A stretch of 64,000 bases of DNA, from NCBI GenBank assembly GCA_963580455.1, contig OY756971.1, positions 19,863,001-19,927,000 of the forward strand, written 5' to 3'. The stretch comes from Euonymus europaeus (Eukaryota; Streptophyta; Magnoliopsida; Celastrales; Celastraceae). The position numbers and the translations under genes are program-made. Under the pieces are notes generated by a model that saw only the letters and a program-made list of their open reading frames with translations, was not told the origin of the DNA and made no database searches. Positions 11,605 to 24,154 of the stretch are shown in pieces; the first letter of the stretch is position 1, and each line of letters starts with the position of its first letter.

Positions 11605-13862
11605 TATTAATGGAGGATAGAGAAGCTCATATTTTATTCCAATTAATCTAGGTGGCATGCTTACATGACATGTCACATGAATTATGTAAGCTTATGTATG
11701 GACTGTCTTTATATTCGATTAGCATTTTCCAAAACCAAAATGGTTTTATGTCAATTTAATTGGTTACATTATTGCGGTGATCCTCCCACAAGGGGTTTAC
11801 CACCATCCAACATTATGTAAATATTTAGAATAATTGTCAACTATGATTATATATGTTTTCCAAATAAAATATTTATAATTTTAACGAATTATCATAAGAT
11901 AATGATAATTCGTTAAACCTAAAGTTACTTAGTTGAGTAGCTAGCCAAGGCATCAAATAAAGGTGCCAATTATAAATTGATTGCTCATGGGCAAAGTAGT
12001 ACTGTTCATCATGTGGGGTCGTACTTGTTAATTTTGTTTAGCTATTAACTTTATCTTAAATTAATTTATAGATTGTGGAATCAAATCTAGATTAATTGTT
12101 GGGTCAAATGATCTTTTCTCACATGCAGTATCATGGGATTTTCTTACTAATTTAAGCCCATATATGATATTCATTTGTAAATCTAAATGCTATTTACCAT
12201 TTTGAATGATTTAGATTAGCTAGTGGATTATTATTATAATTAAAGCCAAGTTTAGAGGGCCAGCTGACTCGAGGACATGCATTGCACTTTGCACCAATTT
12301 GAATGTGCTATGAATTATCTTAACATAATTTAAGGATTATGGACTTGTAATACAATTGATAGATTTTGTAGGAATCAACTACTTCCCTAACATTAGAAAC
12401 GAGTCTTCCCAATTTAGAGGTGTGAGGGATCGATTCTTACCAAGCATGCATATGAAATTATCATGGTGTCTGACGGGCTAAATATACTTATGGTCACTTA
12501 CGATATCTGTGTCTCTTGATCTTGGGAAAAATGAATGGTCTTGTGTCTGGTATAACTTGATGGCAAAGTTTGACACATTTTGGAAACAATAGGTTCATAG
12601 GTTTGATTGTTTTCGCATACAATGTGATATTACACGTTTTTTTTTTATCGTGAAGAGAGTTGAACATATTTACCACTTCATACAACCCCTATCACCTTGT
12701 CAGCACTAAATTATTATAAAACACGTGAATGATAATCATTACGTCCAGATTGACTTGGGAGGAGATTACCCAATTAGAAATGACCATTCACTCACATCTG
12801 CACAAAGTGGTGGCAAGTTTTTTAATAATCCTAATCCGAATAAAGAAGAAGAAGAAGAAGAATAGATAATTGATCCTGTAAAAAATTATAGAACGTGTCC
12901 AAATTCCAACTGATGGCGTCCAAGATTTACATGTCTACGCTGCTCTGCATCTCACAGAAGGCAATGATATACACTTGACTCGAGGGCTCCAACATTACAA
13001 TGGGTAAATAGGCGTTTTAATTATCATATCCTATCGAAGGAATGGGCGATCGATTATTGTAGAATGAGTGTTGTCACCAATCAAGTCAAGTTGTTGGACG
13101 GTTGTCTCTTGAAAACACTACACAAGTAAGATGATTGATTTTGAGTTTAATCACATGTTATGTTTAGTGGGTGCTATAAGCTGCCCACGTTCTTACATCT
13201 TCTGGCTCGGGTTGGGCCCGAATAAAAATAGTCCAGACTCGCCTATGCATAATACAATCGAGGTTTTCGGGCCTGATGTGATTTTTGATCTAGGTTACGC
13301 TAAAGTCGAGCCTAGACTTGCGAGCCTAATGATGATTCCTTATCGCTACTTCAAATCAAAAGATAATGATGAGTGTTATCGACATCTCTTACTTAACTAA
13401 ATACATCCCATTCCAAAAATCATCGTCTATAAAACCCCTCATAGTCGGAGGATTATCTCTGTTCAGTTTATCTTCATTTTTTGCGATGTATACAAGCATT
13501 CATTCCTAGTAATTTATTTTGCGTAAGTTTTGGTAGTATTTACAGAAATTGGTAGTCCACTTTTACAGTTAGTTTTACAATTTTTTTGGTAGTTCGTGTT
13601 TGAGTTGTACATAAGGTGTTCGATCAATTGTTTATATGAAATTTAAAGTCGTTGAATTTGCCGAGTTTGAGTCTTTATTGCAGAGCTTTTTGAGGTGCAT
13701 TTTCCAAAATTTGAAAAATAAAATACAAAAAATGGTACATAATGGGATGTAGTTAATTAAAAATGGGTTCGACTAACCAACCTCATCAAAGATGATACAA
13801 AAACAGTCAATTAGTATGGGAACTACATACACTAATACTCGTTTGGCTTCCTTCGTCACAAC
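11605..13862. other. Intergenic region, no supported gene
   Basis: Holds a segment at 11625-11705 that recurs near 53100-53190, a GAA microsatellite at 12845-12862, and an 89-codon open frame near 13131-13400 that I do not recognise and that lies in transposon-like sequence. An inverted pair, TAACTAAATACATCCCATT near 13394 and its reverse near 13740, may mark a small element. Confidence 0.5.
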
Positions 13863-16847
13863 CTACCGATACTGGATTTCTTTTCCTTTGCGATTATAGC
13901 TAAGGACATTGGATTTCTTTTCCTTTGATTTTTCTTTGATCTCACTGATCGTCACTAAATCATCCAAAACTTCGTTCATGGATGGCCTCTTTTTGGGGTC
14001 GGATTCCAAACATTTCAGTATAAGCTCACCTGCTTTCAGTGCACCTTTTATTGAGTACTTCGTCTCTAGCCTTGGGTCCATTATTTTCTTCAGCTTGCTT
14101 TTGCTGGATAGAGAGGGCGTGGCCCAGTTCACCAGATTGTGCTTTTCTGATGTCCGATTAGGGTCCATGGCCCGAAAACCCGTCAACATCTCAAGCAACA
14201 CCACTCCAAAACCGAACACGTCACTCTTCACGTATAGGTGACCTACAAATAGGATTCAATTGTTACTCACCTAAACATTGAGAAAATAACAATCATACAG
14301 ATCCCAGTATTTTTTTCTTCCAACTGCGCAATTTCATATGAACATGCGAACCCACGATTTCATACAAATTATGCGCATCATCAAAACATTTGAGATAGTC
14401 GGAACAAAAACATCAAGGTTTCTTACCGGTGGCAACGTATTCCGGAGCGGCATAACCATACGTGCCCATAATCCTAGTGGTTATATGAGAGTCGCCATTT
14501 ATTGGGCCTAATTTGGCAAGCCCAAAATCAGAAAGTTTTGCATTGAAGGCCTCCTGCAAGGACATTTCTATGAAAAATTAACTATTTAATTAACACCATC
14601 AAATGAACTTAAATCAAGAGTATTGAAGAGCAATTACCCCATCTAGCAAAATATTAGAAGCCTTAAAGTCTCTGTAAATAACACTCTTCTCCGATGTGTG
14701 CAAGTAATCGAGCCCCCTTGCAGCTTCAATTGCAATCTTAAATCGAGTCTCCCAAGAAAGTGGCTCTCCACCCTCTACATAAAATTAAAAATAAATATGA
14801 AGTAAATAATAATTTATCTTAAATGAGTAGATAATAATATAAAGATATAGATATATTTGAAATGGCTCTTACGTCTAAAGAGGTGGCTTTCCAAGCTGCC
14901 TTTTGCCATGTATTCATAGACAAGGAGAAACTGTGATTCCTCACAACAGTATCCCAAGAGCTTGACTAGGTTAGGATGTGAAAACTTGCCAAGGAATTCC
15001 ACTTCCGCCTGCACCCAAACGGGGAATTAGTTACATCAAGTTGTGTAAGCAAAGACGTCACACACAGACACACATTTTGTAAGCTTTTAGATACCCACCA
15101 CGTAAATGTAGCATTTAGTCAAAGAAAGTTTCCATCAATGGGGTCCGTAAATGCCAGCTTTTCCAAAGAAATTCACGTCAAAGACTCGAAAGATCATGTT
15201 TTGCCATGTTTGTCCAAGTCAACTATGTGTACACAAACTCCGTTTATACACATTGAGCCGTAGAAGAATTCCAAATCAACCACTAATTAAGTGATAACTC
15301 ATCGGTCAATTGTATTGAACTAAATCATATGAATTTAAAAGATTATAAATTTATTAATTCTCATCAAAAGGAATATTTTTGTGACTATGCACTGACTTTA
15401 ATTTTTGTACATGCGGACCCGACGACTCGTATTTAGGTCTATACTAACTATCGAAATTAAAACTTATATATCTAGAGTGTGCGAGAATTAAGGAGTAGTC
15501 CAGTAGCAGGACACCCCTCCTAGATACACTGTATCTAGGTTCAATTCTCACAGTGTGTGTGAGTGGATGTGTGAGTTTATTAATTATTTTTTAAAAAAAA
15601 AGAAATATCTAGGATGTCCTTTGGATAACACTTTGAAATAGTATTTATGCTCCAATATAGAATAATAAAAATATATTGTATCAATATGAGTATTAAATAA
15701 TTAAATAATTGATTATTGATTACTCCTATTTTATACCGAATCACATAATACTTTACGTGTTTTTTTTTGATAAATATTTGTATTATAAAGATGTAAATAT
15801 ATGTATATAAATATATCAAAGTTTATTACTCTACATTATTATAATAATTGCATAAAATATCTCAATGTAATTTACCACAACATATATGATATTAGTAAAA
15901 AAAAGAACCAAACAGCAATAAAATTTCAAATTTCAAATATTCTAGCAGCCTAACATTTCAAATTATTTATGCTACATTTCAAATTATTATTGAAACACAC
16001 CCTATAGTGATTTTTCAGTTAAAAAAGAGTCGCATGTGACTGGGTCATGACTCCTGACTTTTAAAAAGGTGGGAGTTGATAAGATTCAGAATGTTTATAT
16101 TAAGCAAAAAAAAAAAAAAAAGTGGACTTCTTTAATGCACTGAAGGAAATTAAAAAAGGAAGAAAAAAAAGACCTGCCATTCCTCTAAGCCTTGAGAGCT
16201 ATCAGGGTTTGACTTCTTGACAGCAACAGGCATACCAACACCAGCCCTGGAAGGTGCATAGGTCTTCTGGTCAACCCAGCCCTTAAAGACCCTCCCAAAC
16301 CCACCTTCACCAAGCATCGTGTCTGGTCTGAAGTTCTTGGTTGCACTCTTTAGCTCTGCTAATGTGAAGTTTTTAAGGTTTGGTACTGTAAGAATTCTCC
16401 TACTGAGTGGCATGATAATGGTTGTAGAAGTATTTGCTCCTCTTTCCAAAGAAATTTCTTCCTTGACATTTTCTTGGCTTTCGCTAATGTTTCTGACCAT
16501 AACCCTTCCATTTTGTTTGCTATTTTTCCTCTCTGGTCCTGCACCAACGAAGAAACAAAAACTATCAGATACATAAACGAAAAAATTGGAACAAAAATGG
16601 TTTCTGACCTTTCTTTGATGTTTTGAACAGTAAGAAAATATTGAAGAAAATGATAAACACCCTGATCCTATTTATGTAAGTTGATGTGAAATGGGTTTTC
16701 TGGGAAATTTATGCTATGCTATTTTCTCTCAAACCAAACAAATCGAAAAGGCTTTGATTATATCTCACCTGGGCTTCGGGACTTGGTGGTGGTGTCTGAG
16801 TTATGATTCACTGCTACTTGACGACTTCTAAAGCAATTGTTTCCCAT
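13863..16847 (-). CDS. RLCK-VII serine/threonine kinase, CAST AWAY-like
   Basis: Six minus-strand exons: 16769-16847, 16174-16538, 14873-15008, 14638-14774, 14427-14553, 13863-14242; 407 residues. It is a cytoplasmic kinase expected at the inner plasma membrane: MGNNCF at the start offers Gly2 for myristoylation and Cys5 for palmitoylation. The kinase domain has [12 protein letters not shown] (102-113), VAVKK (Lys134), YRDFKASN (Asp229), SDFGLAK (Asp248) and [20 protein letters not shown] in the activation segment, so all catalytic residues are present. GWVDxxTxAPSRxGxGM between glycine loop and lysine resembles Arabidopsis CAST AWAY (CST/CX32), which modulates receptor kinases in organ abscission. 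Other PBL kinases remain possible. Intron 2 is over 1.1 kb and carries a candidate SINE. A CACGTG motif lies ~520 bases upstream of the ATG. Confidence 0.92.
15485..15600 (+). mobile_element. Candidate tRNA-derived SINE in kinase intron 2
   Basis: A GGTTCAATTCT block resembling the RNA polymerase III B box lies at about 15538-15548. It is followed by a GTGTGTGTGAGTGGATGTGT tail typical of some plant SINE 3' regions, then an A-rich stretch. The A box is weak and no target duplication was resolved. Confidence 0.35.
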
Positions 16848-17365
16848 ATTTGCTCCTCTGGATCTTTCGAGAATCCCCAAATATACTCTACTTTTAGAAA
16901 TGCAAGATGTTTAAAAACAGTAGTTTCTGCCTTTCCTTCCTTTTTTTCTCTCTTGTTTTCCCTCTAGATTCCAGGAAAATGAGGAAGAAGCAACCTGGAA
17001 AAAAGGAACCTAATTATTATCGATGCAACAAAATTGGACTTTTCTCGAGTATGTGCTTCTGATTCACGCCAGTTTTAAACTCGTTTCCGAGCCCCACATT
17101 ATGTGGCATTTTCATTAATTTTTGCAAAAAGGAAATTAAAAATACGAAGTAGGGAGAAATTGGCGAGGCTTTTTTTCGAGAAAAATAATAAAATAATTGG
17201 GGACAGAAAATCAACGCCAACTTCCGTTGGGGACCCAACAACTACGCGTGAGAAATTGATGGGCCCCATTTCAAATTGTTTCGTATCAAAAGCTCCCTCC
17301 ATTCATGTGCAGACGCGTGGCCTGATGCACTCACCATTGGATCCTCTCAGCCAATCTCAAGACGA

Positions 17366-17371
17366 CACGTG
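17366..17371. promoter_or_regulatory. G-box upstream of the CAST AWAY-like kinase
   Basis: CACGTG within GACACGTGTC, about 520 bases 5' of the kinase start. G-boxes bind bZIP and bHLH factors; activity here is inferred only. Confidence 0.3.
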
Positions 17372-17454
17372 TCATTTTTGAAATAAATCTGACACTAATC
17401 AGAAATCCGTCGCGGAAAATTAGGAGATTGTCCGATTTAAAACAAGAAATTTAA

Positions 17455-17862
17455 AAATCTAAGGATATCTCTGTGAATCCATTTTAACTGAATTAAGTCG
17501 TTAAGAAGCCCGAAGATTGCGAAATACGAGCCTCTGTTGTCTTAATTTGTTTCATACACTCCAGTCACTATGCGTCATTCAAGAGCTCAAAGTAAGGAAT
17601 TCTGGACACTTTTCCCACTATTAGTTATGAAGTCCGAACCAAAAGTCACCATCATTTTTGGTAGACAATTAAAGACAATCATCAACAACAATGCAAGAGT
17701 CTTATTTTCATAGGAGAGTGGACATATGACTTGAAAATCAAAGCCCACGATCTGCCACTTCATGTTAGGCTCAGAAAATCTGGGAGAAGTCAATCATATT
17801 TCAGGAGCCTATTAGAAGCAGACATGGGCAGAAGTTCAAGGCACCATGCATCAAAAATAAAA
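17455..17862 (+). repeat. Direct repeat of ~400 bp, copy A (partner at 18490-18963)
   Basis: Shares long blocks with 18490-18963 in the same order: GGATATCTCTGTGAATCCAT, ATTTGTTTCATRCAC, TATGAAGTCCGAACCAAAAG, CAATCATCAACAA, ATGCAAGAGTCTT, GGAGAGTGGACATRTGACT and AGAAGCAGACATGGGCAGAA. Minus-strand translation of both copies contains VTFGSDF or LTFGSDF followed by GKSV, so they may descend from coding sequence. No protein family was recognised. Confidence 0.7.
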
Positions 17863-17874
17863 TCTGCGCAGGCG

Positions 17875-18050
17875 CGGCCCTGAGGTGGGGAGAGAGGCGG
17901 CCGCCAGGGCCCCTGAAACAATTTTTTTTATATTACAAATTGAGCCCTCCTTCCACATGGAGAGTTATGGTTATGGAAAGTTCATATATATATATATTAC
18001 AAATTGGGTCCTCCTGTCACGTGGGGAGTTGTGGTTATGGAAAGTCAAAA
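17875..18050. repeat. GC-rich transposon-end-like segment with a 63-bp tandem pair
   Basis: A GCGCGGCCCTGAGG...GGCCGCCAGGGCCCC block, typical of ends of plant DNA transposons, precedes two copies of TTACAAATTGRGYCCTCC...GGTTATGGAAAG at about 17934-17981 and 17997-18044. There is no coding capacity. Confidence 0.4.
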
Positions 18051-18489
18051 CTTTTTATTATAATTTGCTAAATTGTGACACTTTCTCATATTATCAATTT
18101 ATATGAGGAATTGACATAAAAGCGTTTAATAGAAAGTCGAGAATTCATCTGGCCATCTCAAATCCATTATTTAATTTTTTTTTTCCTTTGTTTTATTGTT
18201 ATTTTTGAATAAGATTGAGGGATCTGCTGATCCATTTTAATTTTTAATATCTCAGCATTAATTGTCATTTATCGTCTAGTCACAAACAGTTTATCAAAAT
18301 TTTATCAACCCGAATTCACTTATAATTTTTGCAGGTTCAATTTTAACACATAATAATAATATGTAAAGTATACACTATATATATAGTATAATATGTTTAC
18401 TGACTTATATAACACACACACATATATATGTTTACTGATATGATGAGGTTCTGATTTTATCAATAGAGTTAGAAAGTAAAAAACTTTAG

Positions 18490-18963
18490 CCAAAATAAAT
18501 TTGAAATCTAGGGATATCTTTGTGAATCCATTTCTTCTAAGAAGGGGGCGATTTTCAGCAAATAAATGATATTTTAGTTGGATGAAGTCATTAAAAGCTA
18601 GAAGATCACAAAATAGGAGACCTCTGCGCTCCTAATTTGTTTCATGCACGACAACTATTATGAGTAATTTAAGAGCTGAAACTATGGAACTCTTGTGCAA
18701 CTTCAACCAAACACTTTTTCCATAATCAGCCATGAAGTCTGAACCAAAAGTCAAGACCGTTCTTCGTAGACAATCATCAACAACATGCAAGAGTCTTGTT
18801 TTCAGAGGAGAGTGGACATGTGACTCGAAAATCAAGCCAACTAAATACAAACCCACGATCAAGTACTTCATGTTGCGCCCAGAATCCAGGAGAATTCGAC
18901 CACATTTCAGAAACCTATAAGAAGCAGACATGGGCAGAAGTTCAAAGCACCCACATCAAAAAT
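18490..18963 (+). repeat. Direct repeat of ~400 bp, copy B
   Basis: Second copy of the sequence at 17455-17862, with an extra ~60 bases near its start. Its longest minus-strand frame (99 codons, 18632-18931) contains RLLHVVDDCLRRTVLTFGSD, with the counterpart in copy A clearly alignable but degraded. Unknown origin. Confidence 0.65.
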
Positions 18964-21102
18964 AGACTTTGCATCTCTAAATTTTATCACTTTTGGCACG
19001 ACTCCGATAAAAAAAAAAGCATAATTTATCTTTATTCAAATCTCCGAGTTGTAGCTTACAAAACACGATTTTTCATATACTAATGTCTGCGTGGTGCCGC
19101 TAAGTAAATTTTGACGTCTTTTTAAGGACGACAAATCACAAATTAACAATTTTGCATTATCTAAATTGCACGCAATTCATATGATAGAAAGTCAAGATAA
19201 TATCAAATAAAATTCTTAGATTTATAGCAAATAGCAAATAGCAAATCCTAACGCACCCACACAGAATTATAACAACCATCACATCGCATAAGGATGTACG
19301 TTCTCTTTCTAATAACAAATACAAAACAATGATTTTGTAAATGTAAATAACTAAATAAAAAAGCTTTAAGTTGAGGAAATTCAAGGCACATGCTTTCCCA
19401 TTCTCGACTTTATTCAATAATACTAATGGGTTCCACGATACACACACATATCTACACGTTGAATAAGTCCCCTATCCTAGGAATGACTTGGTCAATGTTA
19501 ATACATATATATACATTTATTTATTTATTTATATGCACACACATATCTATCTATACTCGTATATAAGAGTTTTTCCTCAGCTTCTGACTGCAAGTTGGCT
19601 ATCTTTTATGTACTCTCTCGATTGATTTTTTGCGCGTTGGGGGGAGTGGGGCCAGCATGCATAAAGCGGCGTCGCTTTGTGAGTGATTGCTGAATTTGCT
19701 TAGATTCCATCTGGGTTTGACCTACCTGCAACCACAAGCAACACATCTAAAAAAAGTTAAGACTGTGAAATCTGGTATTAGAAAGTATAGTGTCGTGCTC
19801 CTCTACTAGGTCAAGAAATGAAAACTGAACCACTCAGATGATATCCTAATTAATGTATCTTTTTGTGGCCAAATCATATAAATTCAAAGTTTGATTTCCC
19901 CGGATAATAATATTTTTGTAATCAAGCGATGAACTTTGATCAAACTTATCATATCGCCAAGTGGTACCCTATGAGACACAATCTTAACCCGCCCTGCTCC
20001 GAAATGGATTTTTCCCCGATCCGATATTTTGGCAGGGCAGGTATGGAGATTAAAATTGCACCTGAGGACGGGATGAGGATGGATTAGCTCCTTACCCTGT
20101 CCCACCTTGACCCATGCCCTTCCCCACCCGTTATTTTATATATATATATATAGAGAGAGAGATATTTCAGATTTTTGTTGTAATAATTAAATATATTTAT
20201 ATATTAATGTCACATGTATATCTCTTTTAAAAGCTTATATTATGAATTTCTAACATGATTAATTGAAGAATTTTTAAACTTAAACTTAATTCGCTTTGAC
20301 CATTGAACATTTAGGACTAAATTCTAAAACATATAGTATATACCATGTTGTTAATAATTTAAAGGCTAAACCCTAAAATCCTAAAGATGTCGACTATTCC
20401 CTAAAGTCCTAAATTCTAAACCTAAAATCAAAATTCCTAAATCTTAAAATCTTAATTTATAAACCCTAAACCTAAAGTCCTAATTTCTTAACCCTAAAAT
20501 CATGATTCATAAACAATAAACCCTAAATATAAACACTAAGCTAAACTCAAGTGACTTTGTCACTTTGACTAACGAACCCTAGAAGATGGATAAACATATT
20601 ATTTAAAAACATATAATATGTTGTTAGTAATCTATTCCCTAAAGTCTAAAGTTTAAACCCTAAACTTAAAGTCATAATTCCTAAACCCTACAGTAAACAC
20701 TAAGCCTAAACTTAATAAAATGAATTGAATGATAGATCATGTTGTACTAATTAAAGATACCATTACATGATAAATCATGCATCATGTTTATTACCGTCGA
20801 GGCGGGACGGGGACTAACTGGGTGGGGATGGGGCGGCCAAATTCCGTCCTGTTGCCATGCCTAGTCTACTGGAAGACTATCAGTAATATGTATCGAGTCT
20901 CAATATGTTTACCTGCAACTAGGTATACTAGATCAATTTAATTTTCCACATGTTAAGCAATTCACGTAAACATCAAACAGGTTGCCATTTCAAAGCAATG
21001 CCATTCTAGCATCCTAATGACAACGAGCAAAAGTCTCCGGTGGTGTGGGAAAAAAAATGTCGGACTACCTCCAGATATAGGCCAGCCCCGAGACAAGTTG
21101 CC
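18964..21102. other. Intergenic region with transposon ends and telomere-like repeats
   Basis: Contains TA/GA microsatellite at about 20138-20162, G/C-rich blocks at about 19985-20130 (CCCGCCCTGC, CCCTGTCCCACC) and 20797-20865 (GGCGGGACGGGGACT, GGGTGGGGATGGGGCGG) that look like the two ends of a DNA transposon, and the CCCTAAA-like tract between them. No gene is supported. Confidence 0.45.
20290..20715 (+). repeat. Degenerate interstitial telomere-like tract (CCCTAAA-related)
   Basis: Many AAACCCTAAA, CCTAAATC and CCTAAAGTC words in irregular spacing, interrupted by AT-rich bases. The plant telomere unit is CCCTAAA. The degeneracy argues for an old insertion or for internal transposon sequence, not a recent telomere fusion. 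Confidence 0.45.
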
Positions 21103-24100
21103 TCACTTTTGTTGCAAGGTTGATGGAGACGTCGTGTCGTGGATTTGTGCTTCACAGTCGTGACACTGAGAAGCCAAATATTCAAGTGCCACAAGAATAT
21201 CCCCAATAAAAGGCCGGAAGTTTTGTTCAGAGTTTAGACACACTGCAGTGATAACGATTGCATAGTTCAGACAACGGGGAGGGAACCGCCCTTGCAGCAG
21301 AGGATCGGCCAATTCAGGGAATCTCTTCTGATCCTTCAAAAATGGACGAGACTAACAGAAGGGGAAAAAAACACAGAGCATAATCAGAATATATATATAT
21401 TCCAAACTAATGGGATCAAATTACTCGGCCAAGCATAGTAAATTAGTAACTAAATCTAGAGCTTGATAAAGAAAATACATGAGAAGTTTGAAGCTCTTAC
21501 TCACCCAACTAACTAGGTTTTGCTCTTCTTGTCTTCTACACAAATCTATGGCCTTCCGTCCCGTTATTAATTCCAAAAGAACCACGCCAAAGCTGTAAAT
21601 ATCAGATTTGACAGTCAGTTTTCCACTCATTGCGTACTCAGGGGCACAGTATCCGTATGTTCCCATCACTCTGGTTGAGACGTGCGTATTGTCCCCAACA
21701 GGTCCCAGTTTCGCGAGTCCAAAATCTGATAGTTTAGGATTGAAGTCGTTATCTAGCAAAATATTTGCAGATTTCAAGTCGCGGTAGATAACAGGCGGGT
21801 TTGCTTTGCAATGAAGATACTCGAGACCATGGGCAGCACCAACTGCAATCTTTATGCGAGTGTTCCAACTCAGTGGCTCTTTATCTGCGTCCACATCTGG
21901 AAAAAACAGAGGATACTACCATAAAAATATGATTGTTGAATACCGCTATAATTCAAACCGAAGACAACCGCCTTTCATACGCGAGAACACGTAGAAAAAT
22001 GAAATTTAACAATCCCCTGATCGAAAATGAATATACATTACTATCACAATGCAAGCTGGAATCAACATTCAAAAACAGTGCCTCTGAACAAAAGGTGACT
22101 TGCATAATAATCTCCTAATCAGCAGCTACATTTCCACAGTAGAATGGAAACAGATTGTAAAAAAAATCTTCCCCCAGAATTGTGCGATTGTATGTATAGT
22201 AGTTGATGGTTCAACTTTGAAGAAGATGCATAAAAGTTGCTGATTAGGAGACAATCCTAACCGGACATCTGCTTGAAGCTATTAAAGTTCTTAAAAACAT
22301 AAAAAATGCACAGCTTCTTTGTCTCTAATTTAAGGGAAAACAAAGAAAAAAGAAACTTATGAGATGCGTACATCTGCATGTTCAAATCAATAAAGCAACC
22401 TGGTTTAATGTATGAGAGAATGAGAACATCTTGTGTTATGGAGGTCTAACACTGGATATCAAGGCTCTAATGACAGACAGGTCATCTGCTGTCTGATGGG
22501 ATTCTAAACCTCAAAAAAATCAACATCATCCTCAACCTCATCAAAGCCTTTTGTCCCAATCTGTTTGGGGCTGTCTACATGAATCCATTGTTAGGAGCAA
22601 TAAACCCTACTCATTAAGTGGAATAAAAAATAACATTACAATCAGGCTACTAGCTAGTAGGACATAAATGCATTTTTGCATGCCTAACCATATCCTTTTA
22701 GTTGAACCCGCCAATAAATTAACAACTTAGGAAGGAAGAAAAATTCAGCTAAGCAAATGCATGAGAATTGAGAAGCTTACCAAAAAGATGATCTTCCAAA
22801 CTACCCATTGACATGTATTCGTAAACCAATAGTCTTTGATCCCCAGCAGTGCAGTAGCCAATCAAAGTGACAAGGTTAGCATGGTGTAAGAGGCTCAACA
22901 TTAGAACTTCCACAATAAATTCCTGAAACCCTTGAAGACCATTGTGATTAAGTTGTTTGATGGCAACAACCTGGGTAGTAAAATCAACTGAGAATCATAA
23001 TCTCAAATACTTCAATTACGGAAAAAGACAAATGACAACAATATATTCTTGTACTGAAGGAATTACCAAAATTCACGAGGGATACTATCAAGAACCAGTT
23101 TTATATGAAAGTGATCGGCACAACACAAAAAAATGAATAATTGATGCGGAAATCCTCTCGCCAAGACACATTATTAACTTCTCAATCTACTGAAGTGTTG
23201 TACATGTTACACCACAATGAAGGCACTGCTTACATCCCAAAACGACATTTCAAAACCTAACAAAGCATACTACCACGACAATCAACAAATGAGAAAATTA
23301 AAAAACGTAATCATTACAGAGTATTCTTCCATCTAATGGCATTACATGCATTCATGGACTAGCTTCCCACAAAGCAGTGATATATATCATATATTGAGGG
23401 AATGAACAGTGAACATGATCCATATACATTCCTACAAAACCAGTTGAGACTTGAGAGTATCATGCACGTGCACTAATTAAAAAGTGACAAAGGTAGAACA
23501 TTGCCTGGCCAGATTCCAAGAGACCTCTGTAAACCTTTCCAAAACCCCCTTCACCAATCAAATTGGCCTCCCTGAAGTTCATTGTCGCCGTTGCAAGTTC
23601 ACGAAATGTGAAGCTGTGCGCCCCACCATCGCTTGTCTGACTGCTACTTTTGCCATGGCCATTGCCGTTGAACTTTTCATTTTCTAGCATAACAAAAACA
23701 CGATTAAACAAAAAGAACACAAAGAACAAAATCCACAACAACTAATATTGTATTTTCTTACACAATATGGCATATCAACATCATCCGAGACTTTATTCCA
23801 AAAGTTTAGGATTGATTACATGACTCTATTAGAAAATAACCCAGAATCCATTACCCAACGAATTTCCCATCTTGACTCATGCTCATAGGTCGGCTAAAAA
23901 ATATAGTATATATGGAAAACAAAATCCTTACCACCACTTACAACCTTAGACTTTCCTTTTCCACTCCCTGCAACCGCAAAATTCACGAATCAGTATAAAG
24001 AAAAGAAAACACATACACCCATTTCAATGAATCGTGAAAGGACATAAAAAAACGAACCTAAGGAATCAACAGAGTCACGCGAACCCCGGCGAGAACTTTC

Positions 24101-24154
24101 AATATCGACCTTTATATCCTCTCGATGTGGAGTTAAGCAGGAAAAACAGCTCAT
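21103..24154 (-). CDS. RLCK-VII serine/threonine kinase, PBL21/ASG5-like
   Basis: Six minus-strand exons: 24058-24154, 23932-23967, 23505-23683, 22781-22970, 21505-21896, 21103-21351; 380 residues. It begins [13 protein letters not shown]; the two N-terminal cysteines are likely S-acylation sites for plasma-membrane attachment. Kinase features: [18 protein letters not shown] (Lys109), YRDLKSAN (Asp207), SDFGLAK (Asp225), [40 protein letters not shown] and the tail [15 protein letters not shown] closely resemble Arabidopsis PBL21 (ALTERED SEED GERMINATION 5) and its PBL22 paralogue. All catalytic residues are present. Exon 3 ends at SGQ with a GC donor. An in-frame ATG at 24187 would add 11 residues, but the MSCFSC start matches the family. 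It is a second RLCK-VII gene 4 kb from the first, on the same strand, but of a different subgroup. Confidence 0.94.
22111..22251. repeat. Inverted repeat in intron 4 of the PBL21-like kinase
   Basis: Arms TCTCCTAATCAGCAGCT (22111-22127) and AGTTGCTGATTAGGAGA (22235-22251) are nearly perfect reverse complements about 107 bases apart. This may be a small MITE or a hairpin in the intron RNA. Confidence 0.45.
22515..22582 (+). repeat. Short dispersed plant repeat (GTTTGGGG family)
   Basis: Contains CATCATCCTCAACCTCATCA, AAGCCTTTTGTCCCAATCTG and TTTGGGGCTGTCTACATGAA, a block widespread in angiosperm introns and probably of SINE origin. A related copy lies near 44607-44670 in the PP2C intron. Confidence 0.45.

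Noticed and set aside
13131..13400. 89-codon plus-strand frame as a gene
   Set aside because: No known domain, no splice partners, and it lies in repeat-like sequence with an inverted pair nearby.
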